Assembly: GCF_000600005.1 (NCBI RefSeq)
Contig: NZ_CP007446.1
Coordinates: forward strand, 1,204,894-1,268,893
Direction: 5' to 3'
DNA: 64,000 nucleotides
Source of the DNA: Snodgrassella alvi wkB2
GTDB lineage: Bacteria > Pseudomonadota > Gammaproteobacteria > Burkholderiales > Neisseriaceae
Shown here one piece after another: positions 49,340-58,013 of the stretch (position 1 is its first letter; each line of letters starts with the position of its first letter). Both the position numbers and the translations under genes were made by a program. Under the pieces are notes generated by a model. The model was not told the origin of the DNA. It made no database searches and saw only the letters and a program-made list of their open reading frames with translations.

Positions 49340-50203
49340 CTATACAATTCTATCCTGTGGGTTTCTTCCTGCCCAGTCGCATACGAACTGCCATGCTACT
49401 CTTCCTGAACGGCTGCCACGGCTTTGGCTCCAATTTAATGCTGCGCGTCTTGCTGTTTCATCCAGATTCAGACCAGCTTCTTCCAACCAGTTCTGTACAG
49501 CCTGTAAATATGCATTCTGATCAAATGGGTAAAAGCTTAGCCATAAACCAAAACGATCCGATAAAGATACCTTTTCTTCGACGGCTTCCTGAGGATGAAC
49601 TTCTCCGCCATTGCCTGTATGAGCCACATTGTCTGCCATATACTCAGGCATTAAATGCCGGCGGTTGGATGTAGCATATACCAGTACATTGTCACATCGC
49701 TGAGATAATCCGCCATCAAGGGTAGTTTTTAATGCTTTGTAAGCATCATCGCCGTCTTCAAAAGATAAATCATCACAGAACAGAATGTATTTTTCCGGTC
49801 TGGCGGTTAGTAAAGAAAGTAAAGCAGGTAACGTTAACAAATCACTTTTATCAACCTCAACCAGACGCAACCCCTGATCTGCATACTGATGCAATAACGC
49901 CTTAACCAGTGATGATTTTCCGGTACCACGTGCTCCTGTCATTAATACATTATTTGCCGGTCTGCCGGCAAGAAACTGTTCTGTATTACGTACCAGTTGT
50001 CGGCGCTGCTCATCAACAGCTGCCAGACAGTCCAGAGAAAAGGTATGCGGATGCGGCAAGCTTTCCAGAATACCCTTGTTTCCTAATTTATGCCAGCGGT
50101 AAGCAACTGCCGTCCAGTCAGGTTCCTGAGCCAATGGTGGCAAAATGGCATCCAGCCTCTGTAACACTGTTGCAGCCAGATTGATAAATTCCTTACGTTT
50201 CAT
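49340..50203 (-). CDS. DUF815-type P-loop ATPase
   Basis: 287 residues, AAA-like. Walker A TGARGTGKSS at residues 89-98, Walker B ILFCDDLSFE near 140, and a sensor-like VLVYATSNRRHLMPEYM follow. The block SLSDRFGLWLSFYPFDQNAYL is diagnostic for the DUF815 family. Its function is not established. AAAGGG precedes the ATG at 50203. It lies 30 bp behind the methyltransferase gene and may be co-transcribed with it. Confidence 0.85.
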   Translation of the reverse strand: MKRKEFINLAATVLQRLDAILPPLAQEPDWTAVAYRWHKLGNKGILESLPHPHTFSLDCLAAVDEQRRQLVRNTEQFLAGRPANNVLMTGARGTGKSSLVKALLHQYADQGLRLVEVDKSDLLTLPALLSLLTARPEKYILFCDDLSFEDGDDAYKALKTTLDGGLSQRCDNVLVYATSNRRHLMPEYMADNVAHTGNGGEVHPQEAVEEKVSLSDRFGLWLSFYPFDQNAYLQAVQNWLEEAGLNLDETARRAALNWSQSRGSRSGRVAWQFVCDWAGRNPQDRIV

Positions 50204-50233
50204 CTATTTCCCTTTAGTTTCTATAGCTATGAT

Positions 50234-50794
50234 TTATAAATGTTTTTGCAATATTAATGCAAAAGGTGCATCATTTATCCGGTTAATAAAAGCATATTTC
50301 AACACTGCTATATGCTGTTGCGGTAAGCTTTGCGCCCATGTTTGTATTGTTTCCGCTTCAATTTTTCCCTGCTCATGACCCGGATATAAAACTGCAGCTA
50401 ATACACCATTATCGGTAAGAAGGTTTAATCCGCTTTGCATTGCCTTAAGAGTGGTATTGGCTTGGGTTGTACAGTTTTTATCTCCGCCGGGTAAGTATCC
50501 AAGGTTAAATATGATGGCACTAACCTTACTCTTAATATACTCACTCAGATGTTCATGTCCGGCATGAATTAACTGTACCCGTTCACTATAACCGGCTTTT
50601 GCCAGTCTGTTACTGGTAGCTTCTAATGCAGTTGCCTGTATATCAAATGCGACTACTTTACCTTGGGCACCGACGCAAGAGGCCAGAAACAATGTATCAT
50701 GCCCGTTACCAGCAGTAGCATCAATGACTGTATCGCCAGCCTGTACAGTCTGCTGAATGTTTTTATGTACAAAATCCAGAATATTGAGAAGCAT
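50234..50794 (-). CDS. YtqB/MnmM-like SAM-dependent methyltransferase
   Basis: 186 residues, class I methyltransferase of the rRNA_methylase/YtqB family. SAM loop IDATAGNGHDTLFLA at residues 24-38, then VAFDIQATAL, and the family-specific IIFNLGYLPGGDK, VLYPGHEQGKIE and LKYAFIN. In Bacillus and Streptococcus the YtqB homologue MnmM methylates nm5s2U34 to mnm5s2U34 in tRNA. That function is transferred here by family and is uncertain. Upstream of the DUF815 ATPase gene, downstream of era. Confidence 0.8.
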   Translation of the reverse strand: MLLNILDFVHKNIQQTVQAGDTVIDATAGNGHDTLFLASCVGAQGKVVAFDIQATALEATSNRLAKAGYSERVQLIHAGHEHLSEYIKSKVSAIIFNLGYLPGGDKNCTTQANTTLKAMQSGLNLLTDNGVLAAVLYPGHEQGKIEAETIQTWAQSLPQQHIAVLKYAFINRINDAPFALILQKHL

Positions 50795-50986
50795 AAATTA
50801 ATTTGTGCTATCTGATAATTAGATAGCCGCCAAGACTATCTTTAAGATAAATAAGCATTAAGCATATCAGATTATATATTAACAAAATGAACAGGCATAC
50901 TATGAATAGTAATTTTATTTATCTGTAATGCTGATACCAGAATAAAAATTGATACATATTAAGTTTAGGAATGCCAGACTCTTACC

Positions 50987-51910
50987 TCACATTCCTAATT
51001 CACGCAAAAAGCGAATGTCATCAGCCCAGCCGGATTTTACTTTTACCCAAACCTTTAAAAAAACTTTTGTTTCAAACAATTTTTCCATATCCAGTCTGGC
51101 TTCAGTAGATATCTTTTTCAGTTTTTCCCCTCCTTTACCAATTAAAATACCCTTTTGGCTTTCCTTATCCACCAGAACTGCAATATAAATCCGGTAAAGT
51201 CCGTCTTCCTCGGTAAACTGTTCTACTTCGACATTCATAGCGTATGGTAATTCTTCACCAAGATAACGAAACAGTTTCTCCCGCACAATTTCCATAGCAA
51301 GAAATCTTGCCGATTTGTCTGTCACCATATCTTCAGGATAGAGCGGAATACCTATTGGCAGCATGGGCTTGAGAACATGCACAAGCTGAGCCACGCCCAG
51401 TCCGTGCTTTGCACTCACCAGAGCAACCTGAGTGAATTTATATGCCTGCTGTACTTCATCAATAAAGTTCTGCAGTACACTTTGGTCTTTTGCCTTAGCC
51501 TTATCGACCTTATTAATTACCAGCACTACCGGAATATGTGCAGGTAATTGTTGCAGTACTTCTCTGTCTGCATCCGAAAAGCGCAATGCTTCAATCACAA
51601 ATACAATAACATCCACACCGGCAACTGCCTCAGTAACATTCTGATTGAGGCGGTCATTAAGTGCATTGCGATGATAAGTCTGAAAACCAGGGGTATCTAC
51701 AAATATCAGCTGTGCTTCATTATCGGTATAAATACCATTAACTTTATGACGAGTAGTCTGAGCTTTTTTACTGGTGATACTGATTTTCTGACCAATAAGG
51801 TGGTTCATTAATGTGGATTTTCCCACATTAGGCCGGCCAACAATTGCAACAAACCCGCAGCGAAAATTTTCTGACTGAGGTGGATAATTGTAACTGGATA
51901 CTTCAGACAT
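50987..51910 (-). CDS. era: GTPase Era
   Basis: Ribosome-assembly GTPase that binds the 3' end of 16S rRNA, 307 residues. G1 GRPNVGKST at 25-33, switch region QTTRHKVNGIY, G3 VDTPGFQ, G4 NKVDKA; the C-terminal KH domain is marked by GILIGKGGEKLKKIS. The ATG at 51910 has AAGAAAG upstream. Usually directly downstream of rnc; here 228 bp plus one extra gene (DUF2867) separate them. Confidence 0.97.
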   Translation of the reverse strand: MSEVSSYNYPPQSENFRCGFVAIVGRPNVGKSTLMNHLIGQKISITSKKAQTTRHKVNGIYTDNEAQLIFVDTPGFQTYHRNALNDRLNQNVTEAVAGVDVIVFVIEALRFSDADREVLQQLPAHIPVVLVINKVDKAKAKDQSVLQNFIDEVQQAYKFTQVALVSAKHGLGVAQLVHVLKPMLPIGIPLYPEDMVTDKSARFLAMEIVREKLFRYLGEELPYAMNVEVEQFTEEDGLYRIYIAVLVDKESQKGILIGKGGEKLKKISTEARLDMEKLFETKVFLKVWVKVKSGWADDIRFLRELGM

Positions 51911-52138
51911 ACATTCTTTCTTAAATGATACAAATAACCATAAAATGGTCGATAATAAGCTGAATTATTTCAAAACAAATAAAATGAATTCTGCTAAATA
52001 ACACATTGCAGATACCAATTATAAACTACTAAATTACCTGAATATATACAGTTTTATTCGAACGATTTTAGAGAAAAGGAGTCATTCTTACTGAACAAAT
52101 ACTTTATAAATACTAAGTAACGAAAGACCTCAGAGTGA

Positions 52139-52657
52139 TTAAACAATATTTTCAAAAAGTTTATTTACAATAAACGGATGAAGTTTACTAACTGGCATCA
52201 TATATAACCGTCCCCAGAAATTATGATTTTTTACTGAAGCGATCAGATACAGCATTTTTTTATCCGGCTGCTGGGTATTATCAGTAATACGCAGGCAAAG
52301 ACAAACATCTAAATGAGAATCTTTAATCTCTAAAGTAAGTTTATCAGCAGTATTTTCAGTAATAGTAAAAAAATGGGCTGCGTTTGTTTCACCGGATTGA
52401 ATCCTCTCTTCATCCAGATAGGTAAATCCCTCTATAGTACGTATGCCAGCAGGTCTAACTATATTATCTCTGATTTTAAATAATATTCTTAGCCATTCAG
52501 GCTGATGTGATGTCATCATTTTATATGCTTCAAAAGCTGTAATATTTTTACCGATTTCTTTTTTCTGGCAATCAAGATAGTCCGGTTTATCCGCAATCAG
52601 GCTAACACACTCGGGTAATTCATTCAGTATTTCAGAAATTGACTTTGTTTTTCCCAT
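52139..52657 (-). CDS. DUF2867 family protein inserted between rnc and era
   Basis: 172 residues from the ATG at 52657, which has a strong AAGGGG ribosome site; the further upstream frame begins at a TTG. The pattern EWLRILFKIRDNIVRPAGIRT, HFFTITENTADKL, DSHLDVCLCLRI and NHNFWGRLYMMPVSKLHPFIV fits DUF2867, a SRPBCC-like family of unknown function. AT-rich. It sits between rnc (62 bp upstream) and era (228 bp downstream), interrupting a normally contiguous pair. Confidence 0.68.
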   Translation of the reverse strand: MGKTKSISEILNELPECVSLIADKPDYLDCQKKEIGKNITAFEAYKMMTSHQPEWLRILFKIRDNIVRPAGIRTIEGFTYLDEERIQSGETNAAHFFTITENTADKLTLEIKDSHLDVCLCLRITDNTQQPDKKMLYLIASVKNHNFWGRLYMMPVSKLHPFIVNKLFENIV

Positions 52658-52719
52658 TATTTCCCCTTTATTGTAAGACAATAACTAATAACAATATGCC
52701 ACCTTCAATATATTGTAAC

Positions 52720-53448
52720 TTATTTATTTTTTCTAGGTTTAGCTGCCGGAAACTGCTTTTCTAACCAAACAAGAGCTGTTTGTGCGGTTTGTTGTTCTGC
52801 TTCACGCCGGCTGTGTCCGGCTGCTTCAGTCTGAAAGCCGATTTCTCCTAAATCACATTGCACTACAAATTGTAAATCATGAACATCACCAATCTGATCT
52901 ACAATCCGATATTTTGGCAATGGCATATGTCGTGCCTGCAAAGCTTCCTGCAGACGTGTTTTTGCATCTTTTCCACTATTCTGAGGATTAATATTACGGA
53001 TGCGGTCTGCGTATAAATGTCTTACGACAGTCTCAGCTGTATTAAAATCTGCATCAAAGCTCACTGCGGCAAATAATGCTTCCATAGCATCGGCCAGTAT
53101 AGATGGCCGCCGGAAGCCACCGCTTTTTAACTCACCAGTACCCAGTAATAAAGCATCTCCGATTTTTAGTTCAGCTGCAATCTGAGCCAGTGTTTCCTGA
53201 TTAACCAGATTCGCCCGCATTCGTGAAAGTTCACCCTCTGTCAGGCGCGGAAATGCATTAAACAGCATTTTAGCTACAGAATAATTTAAAATCGAATCAC
53301 CCACAAATTCAAAACGTTCATTGTGTAACGCACTGTAACTGCGGTGAGTTAAAGCCTGCAGCAATAAATCAGACTGCTTAAATTGATAGCCAAGCTTTTG
53401 TTGTACATATTTCAAAGCATTTTCATGGCGTACATCAGTTTTTCTCAT
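52720..53448 (-). CDS. rnc: Ribonuclease III
   Basis: Double-strand-specific endoribonuclease for rRNA processing, 242 residues. Signature NERFEFVGDSILN begins near residue 43, the second catalytic acidic cluster is LADAMEALFAAV, and the C-terminal dsRNA-binding domain runs from about 160 (KTRLQEALQARHMPLPKYRI) to SRREAEQQTAQTAL. Downstream of lepB with a 76-bp leader that contains a perfect hairpin. Confidence 0.97.
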   Translation of the reverse strand: MRKTDVRHENALKYVQQKLGYQFKQSDLLLQALTHRSYSALHNERFEFVGDSILNYSVAKMLFNAFPRLTEGELSRMRANLVNQETLAQIAAELKIGDALLLGTGELKSGGFRRPSILADAMEALFAAVSFDADFNTAETVVRHLYADRIRNINPQNSGKDAKTRLQEALQARHMPLPKYRIVDQIGDVHDLQFVVQCDLGEIGFQTEAAGHSRREAEQQTAQTALVWLEKQFPAAKPRKNK

Positions 53449-53491
53449 TTAACCGTCTTTGATAATGAATAACTATAATTAAATAAACAAA

Positions 53492-53511
53492 GCGCAAGAA
53501 AAATCTTGCGC
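53492..53511 (-). terminator. Hairpin in the lepB-rnc intergenic leader
   Basis: Perfect 8-bp GC-rich stem with a 4-base loop (gcgcaaga 53492-53499 / tcttgcgc 53504-53511), followed on the minus strand by TTTGTTTATTT. It could be a leaky terminator that sets rnc below lepAB, or an RNA processing site for RNase III itself, as known for the E. coli rnc leader. Confidence 0.6.
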
Positions 53512-53524
53512 CCGGTATCAGATA

Positions 53525-54514
53525 TTACTGAATCTTCGTACCGATTCGTTTCATATCACCCATATTCAGCCATACCAGAAAGGCTTTACCTACAACAAGC
53601 TTATCATCTACAAATCCCCAATAACGGCTATCTTCACTATTGTCACGATTGTCACCCATCATGAAGTATTTTCCTGCAGGAACGGTACAACTAAACCCAC
53701 TGCCATCAGTCTCATAGTTACACAATTCCCGATCTGGAAAATCAGTATGTACCGCTTGCAGAATAACGGGGGGTTGCTGAGGCATTTTCAGTATCTGAAT
53801 CGATTTATTACCAAGCTGCTCAGTTACCTGCTGAGCCTGCATATTTATATTTCCAAACTGAGGAACCTGTTCGGAATAATTATAAATTTTCTGCTCATCA
53901 GTATCAGTGATTACTTTACCGTTGATTGACAGGATTTTATCCTTGTATGTAATAACATCACCCGGCAAACCGATTACCCGTTTAATATAATTTATACGTG
54001 TATCTCGGGGGTAATTAAATACAATTACATCACCACGCTCTACTTTGTTGACCGGAATAAGTACATTATTCAGAATTGGCAAACGGATACCGTAAGTAAA
54101 TTTATTCACCAGAATAAAATCACCGGTAATCAGCCCCGGACGCATAGAGCTGGATGGAATCTGAAAAGGCTCAGCTAAAAAAGTGCGCAGAATAAATACC
54201 ACCAGAATAATCGGGAAAAAACCACTCATGTAATCAGTAAAGTGATTATTATCTATATGCCCCGGATTTTTTTTCTTCTGGCCACGATGAATAATCCAGG
54301 CTATTCCGGTAAACAATACAAAAATCAGCAAAACTGCGGTAAAACTCATTTTGTATGACAATACACCAAATGCACCTACCAGAATCAGCAAATATCCCCA
54401 TTGTAATGCTCCGCTCCATTCCCCATTTTCTTCACGCTTTTTCGAGCTTTTCAAAAATAGAACTATCCCCAGCACCAGAAGGATTGCTGCGCCTATAATC
54501 ATCGTGTTTGACAT
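53525..54514 (-). CDS. lepB: Signal peptidase I
   Basis: Inner-membrane serine/lysine protease that removes signal peptides, 329 residues. N-terminal membrane segments (about residues 5-21, 40-76, 99-112); catalytic Ser123 in IPSSSMRPGL and Lys178 in INYIKRVIGLPGD; C-terminal box GDNRDNSEDSRYWG. An extended periplasmic insert between about 200 and 265 is Gln-rich. Start 3 bp behind the lepA stop, so lepA and lepB are tightly coupled. Confidence 0.96.
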   Translation of the reverse strand: MSNTMIIGAAILLVLGIVLFLKSSKKREENGEWSGALQWGYLLILVGAFGVLSYKMSFTAVLLIFVLFTGIAWIIHRGQKKKNPGHIDNNHFTDYMSGFFPIILVVFILRTFLAEPFQIPSSSMRPGLITGDFILVNKFTYGIRLPILNNVLIPVNKVERGDVIVFNYPRDTRINYIKRVIGLPGDVITYKDKILSINGKVITDTDEQKIYNYSEQVPQFGNINMQAQQVTEQLGNKSIQILKMPQQPPVILQAVHTDFPDRELCNYETDGSGFSCTVPAGKYFMMGDNRDNSEDSRYWGFVDDKLVVGKAFLVWLNMGDMKRIGTKIQ

Positions 54515-54517
54515 TTA

Positions 54518-56308
54518 TTAATCTCCAACCTGTAAAATCGCCAGAAAGGCAGATTGCGGAATTTCTACATTACCCACCTGTTTCATACGTTTTTTACCGG
54601 CTTTTTGTTTTTCCAATAATTTTTTCTTACGGGTAATATCGCCGCCATAACATTTGGCCAGCACATTTTTGCGCAGAGCTTTTACGTTTTCACGAGCAAT
54701 AATTTTACCGCCAATTGCCGCCTGAACCGCAATATCAAACATTTGTCTCGGAATCAGCTCACGCATTTTAGCTACCAGCTCTCTGCCGCGATGAACTGAA
54801 TTACTGCGATGAACAATCAGACTAAGCGCATCGACTTTTTCACTGTTAACCAGAATATCCAGTTTAACCAGATCTGCAGCCCTGAATTCGAGAAATTCAT
54901 AATCAAGCGAAGCATAGCCGCGTGAAGTTGATTTCAGCTTATCAAAGAAATCCATCACGACTTCATTCATTGGCATTTCATAAGTCAGCATTACCTGCCG
55001 GCCCATGTATTGCATATTTCTCTGAACACCGCGTTTCTGATTACACAATGTCATTACCGCACCGACATATTCCTGAGGCAATAATATAGTTGCCGTGATA
55101 ATAGGCTCATAAATTGCTTCAAGTGTACCGATATCAGGTAATTTAGACGGGTTTTCAATCTCTAAGCGTTCACCGCTTTTCATTAATATTTCATATACCA
55201 CTGTTGGCGCAGTGGTAATCAGATCCATATTAAATTCTCGCTCAAGCCTTTCCTGGACAATTTCCAGATGCAGCAGACCAAGAAAACCACAGCGAAAACC
55301 AAATCCTAGTGCCTGTGAAACTTCCGGTTCAAATTTCAGTGCAGCATCATTAAGCTGTAATTTTTCCAGAGCTTCACGTAATGCATCGTAATCGTGACTC
55401 TCAACAGGATATAAACCGGCAAACACCTGCGGCTGCACTTCTTTAAAACCGGGTAAAGGTTCGTTGGCCGGCTCCCGCGCCAGGGTAATCGTATCACCTA
55501 CTTTAGCCGAACCAAGCTCTTTGACACCGGTAATTAAAAAGCCTACATCACCGGCTTTTAATTCCTGCTTCTGCACAGATTTGGGTGTGAATATACCTAA
55601 TTGTTCTACCTGTGTTTCGGCTCCCGTGGCCATGAAACGAACTTTATCTTTCAGACGTACCGTTCCATCGACCATGCGTATCAGCATTACTACGCCAACG
55701 TAATTATCAAACCATGAATCAATGATTAACGCTTTTAACGGTGCATCATTTTTACCATTAGGCGCCGGTACTTTTTTTACAATCTCTTCCAGTACATCCT
55801 CAATACCGATGCCGCTTTTAGCAGAACAGCGTACAGCATCAATGGCCTCAATTCCGATAATATCTTCTATTTCTTCTATGACCCGCTCAGGCTCTGCTGA
55901 AGGTAAATCAATCTTATTCAGAACGGGCAAAACCTCTACCCCCAGGTCAATAGCTGTATAGCAATTGGCTACGGTCTGAGCTTCTACCCCCTGTGATGCA
56001 TCTACCACCAGTAATGCACCTTCACAGGCAGAAAGAGAACGGGATACCTCATAGGAAAAGTCCACATGTCCCGGGGTGTCAATCAGATTAAGCTGATAAA
56101 CCTGCCCGTCACGGGCTTTATACTGTAAAGCTGCAGTTTGAGCTTTAATTGTAATACCGCGCTCTTTTTCAATATCCATGGAATCGAGTACCTGTGCACT
56201 CATTTCCCGATTTTCAAGACCGCCACAATACTGAATAAAACGATCAGCCAGTGTCGACTTCCCATGGTCAATATGGGCGATAATAGAGAAATTGCGTATA
56301 TTGTTCAT
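54518..56308 (-). CDS. lepA: Elongation factor 4
   Basis: Ribosome back-translocating GTPase, 596 residues. G1 [13 protein letters not shown], switch RGITIKAQ, G3 DTPGHVDF and G4 NKIDLP are clear; the EF4-specific C-terminal domain ends in [18 protein letters not shown]. The ATG at 56308 is preferred over a TTG three codons upstream. First gene of the lepA-lepB-rnc series. No strong ribosome site is visible. Confidence 0.97.
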   Translation of the reverse strand: MNNIRNFSIIAHIDHGKSTLADRFIQYCGGLENREMSAQVLDSMDIEKERGITIKAQTAALQYKARDGQVYQLNLIDTPGHVDFSYEVSRSLSACEGALLVVDASQGVEAQTVANCYTAIDLGVEVLPVLNKIDLPSAEPERVIEEIEDIIGIEAIDAVRCSAKSGIGIEDVLEEIVKKVPAPNGKNDAPLKALIIDSWFDNYVGVVMLIRMVDGTVRLKDKVRFMATGAETQVEQLGIFTPKSVQKQELKAGDVGFLITGVKELGSAKVGDTITLAREPANEPLPGFKEVQPQVFAGLYPVESHDYDALREALEKLQLNDAALKFEPEVSQALGFGFRCGFLGLLHLEIVQERLEREFNMDLITTAPTVVYEILMKSGERLEIENPSKLPDIGTLEAIYEPIITATILLPQEYVGAVMTLCNQKRGVQRNMQYMGRQVMLTYEMPMNEVVMDFFDKLKSTSRGYASLDYEFLEFRAADLVKLDILVNSEKVDALSLIVHRSNSVHRGRELVAKMRELIPRQMFDIAVQAAIGGKIIARENVKALRKNVLAKCYGGDITRKKKLLEKQKAGKKRMKQVGNVEIPQSAFLAILQVGD

Positions 56309-56728
56309 GTAAGCCAATAATTCAAATTAATTCAGACAGCAACATTCTGATAAATCAATACCAGAAAACCAGAAAATAACTGCTTATTTTAGCGGAATGT
56401 ACTGTAGTGCGCCCAAGAATTTATAATAATTCAGAAAAGCTTTTAATTTTCAAACGTTAGAGTTCAAAAGCTTTCATTAAATACATCATTCCGGGCAAAG
56501 TGCTAATAAATTAACGGATTTTTAAATAATCACACCTTAAGCAGATATTTTAATGTTCAAATTAAATTTTAAATCCATAAAATAAATTTTAAGCAGTACA
56601 GAAATTATTTTTTGCAAAGCGATACTATATTATCCTGCCATAAATTTTGTCTGACAAACATAGAAAGTCACTGCCAGAAAGACTACAATATCTTTAACTC
56701 AGTTGTTTATTTCAATGAAAGTAGTTGT
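56309..56728. other. 420-bp AT-rich intergenic region between lepA and the M14 carboxypeptidase gene
   Basis: No convincing gene. It must contain the divergent promoters of lepA and the carboxypeptidase gene, but I find no well-spaced -35/-10 pair. An imperfect inverted repeat with gaaaagctttt/aaaagctttc arms lies near 56435-56480. The open frame of the carboxypeptidase extends into this region to 56612, but the encoded residues look non-homologous. Confidence 0.5.
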
Positions 56729-57859
56729 ATGCTAAAAATCAGCACACAGTTTGATGGTGGTAATATTGAGATTGTCGATGCCAGTGATCCGGCCAATATC
56801 CAGCTCAAATTACCTAAAGACAATGCGGCCGAATTTCGGCAATGGTTTTATTTCCGTGTACAGGGTGTTGCCTATCAGAATATTCGCCTGAATTTCATTA
56901 ATACAACTGAATCCGCTTACCCGGAGGGTTGGGAAGATTATCAGGCTATGTGCTCTTATGATCGCATCAACTGGTTTCGTGTTCCTACATCTTTCGAAAA
57001 CGACATATTAACTATTTCTCATACTCCGTTATCCAATAGTGTGTATTATGCCTACTTCGAACCTTATTCATATGAACAGCATCTGAATCTACTAGGTGAC
57101 AGTCAGAGCAGCGGCTTATGCCAGATAGAAGATTTAGGCAGCACTATTCAGGGACGCGATATTAATCTGCTGACAATTGGCAATCAGGTTGCCAGCGATT
57201 TGAAAATCTGGGTGATTGCTCGTCAGCATCCTGGTGAAACTATGGCTGAATGGTTTATTGAAGGTCTGTTAGGCCGGTTATTAGATCATCAGGATCCGAC
57301 AGCACGTGCTTTGCTGGATCAGGCTACATTTTATATTGTTCCGAATATGAACCCTGATGGATCCGTACTTGGTAATCTGCGTACTAATGCTGCCGGTGCA
57401 AATCTCAATCGCGAATGGTTGCAGCCCAGCATGCAAAACAGTCCGGAAGTTTATCTGGTACGTGAAAAAATGCATGAAACAGGAGTGGATTTATTCCTGG
57501 ATATTCATGGCGATGAATCTATTCCTTATGTATTTCTTTCAGGTAATGAGGGAATTCCTTCTTTCGATGACAGGCTGCATTCGTTACAGGAAATGTTCAA
57601 ACAGGCCTTTCTGGTAGCAAGCCCAGATTTTCAGGATAAATATGGTTATGAAAAAGATGAACCGGGTAAAGCCAATTTGAATATTGCTACTGCATACATT
57701 GGCGAAACCTTCAAATGTTTAGCTTATACACTTGAAATGCCATTTAAAGACAATAATCAATGGCCGGATGACGATTTTGGCTGGAACGGTCAGCGTTCTC
57801 TGCGTTTGGGGGAAGCAATTTTAAGCCCGATTTACTCTATACTGGATAGTTTGCGTTAA
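56729..57859 (+). CDS. M14 family metallocarboxypeptidase (cytosolic carboxypeptidase-like)
   Basis: 376 residues from the ATG at 56729 (GAAAG upstream). An N-terminal beta-sandwich domain (residues 1-115, with RQWFYFRVQGV and YPEGWEDYQAMCSYDRINWFRV in two parts) precedes the peptidase domain. Zinc ligands are His167 and Glu170 in RQHPGET and His260 in LDIHGD; the catalytic base is Glu336 in YTLEMPF. This architecture is that of AGBL/cytosolic carboxypeptidases, which remove C-terminal or side-chain glutamates in eukaryotes; the bacterial substrate is unknown. Terminated by a hairpin. Confidence 0.87.
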   Translation: MLKISTQFDGGNIEIVDASDPANIQLKLPKDNAAEFRQWFYFRVQGVAYQNIRLNFINTTESAYPEGWEDYQAMCSYDRINWFRVPTSFENDILTISHTPLSNSVYYAYFEPYSYEQHLNLLGDSQSSGLCQIEDLGSTIQGRDINLLTIGNQVASDLKIWVIARQHPGETMAEWFIEGLLGRLLDHQDPTARALLDQATFYIVPNMNPDGSVLGNLRTNAAGANLNREWLQPSMQNSPEVYLVREKMHETGVDLFLDIHGDESIPYVFLSGNEGIPSFDDRLHSLQEMFKQAFLVASPDFQDKYGYEKDEPGKANLNIATAYIGETFKCLAYTLEMPFKDNNQWPDDDFGWNGQRSLRLGEAILSPIYSILDSLR

Positions 57860-57877
57860 ATCAGTCATATTGTTTCC

Positions 57878-57905
57878 AAAGCCTGAGAGATATTTCAGGC
57901 TTTTT
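57878..57905 (+). terminator. Terminator of the M14 carboxypeptidase gene
   Basis: Stem aaagcctga/tcaggcttt (57878-57886 / 57895-57903), 8-base loop, followed by TTTTTGTATTTTT. Confidence 0.85.
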
Positions 57906-58013
57906 GTATTTTTGAGTAAAATCAAATGATTAATAATTACATACGCAGCATAATAAAGATGCATTATTTGTAATCAAGTTGTCTTTTATCCATTATCAAT
58001 ATAGGAAACAATC

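Noticed and set aside
52074-52081. AAAAGGAG resembling a strong ribosome site on the plus strand
   Set aside because: No ATG, GTG or TTG at usable distance; the possible ATT-initiated frame runs only about ten codons.
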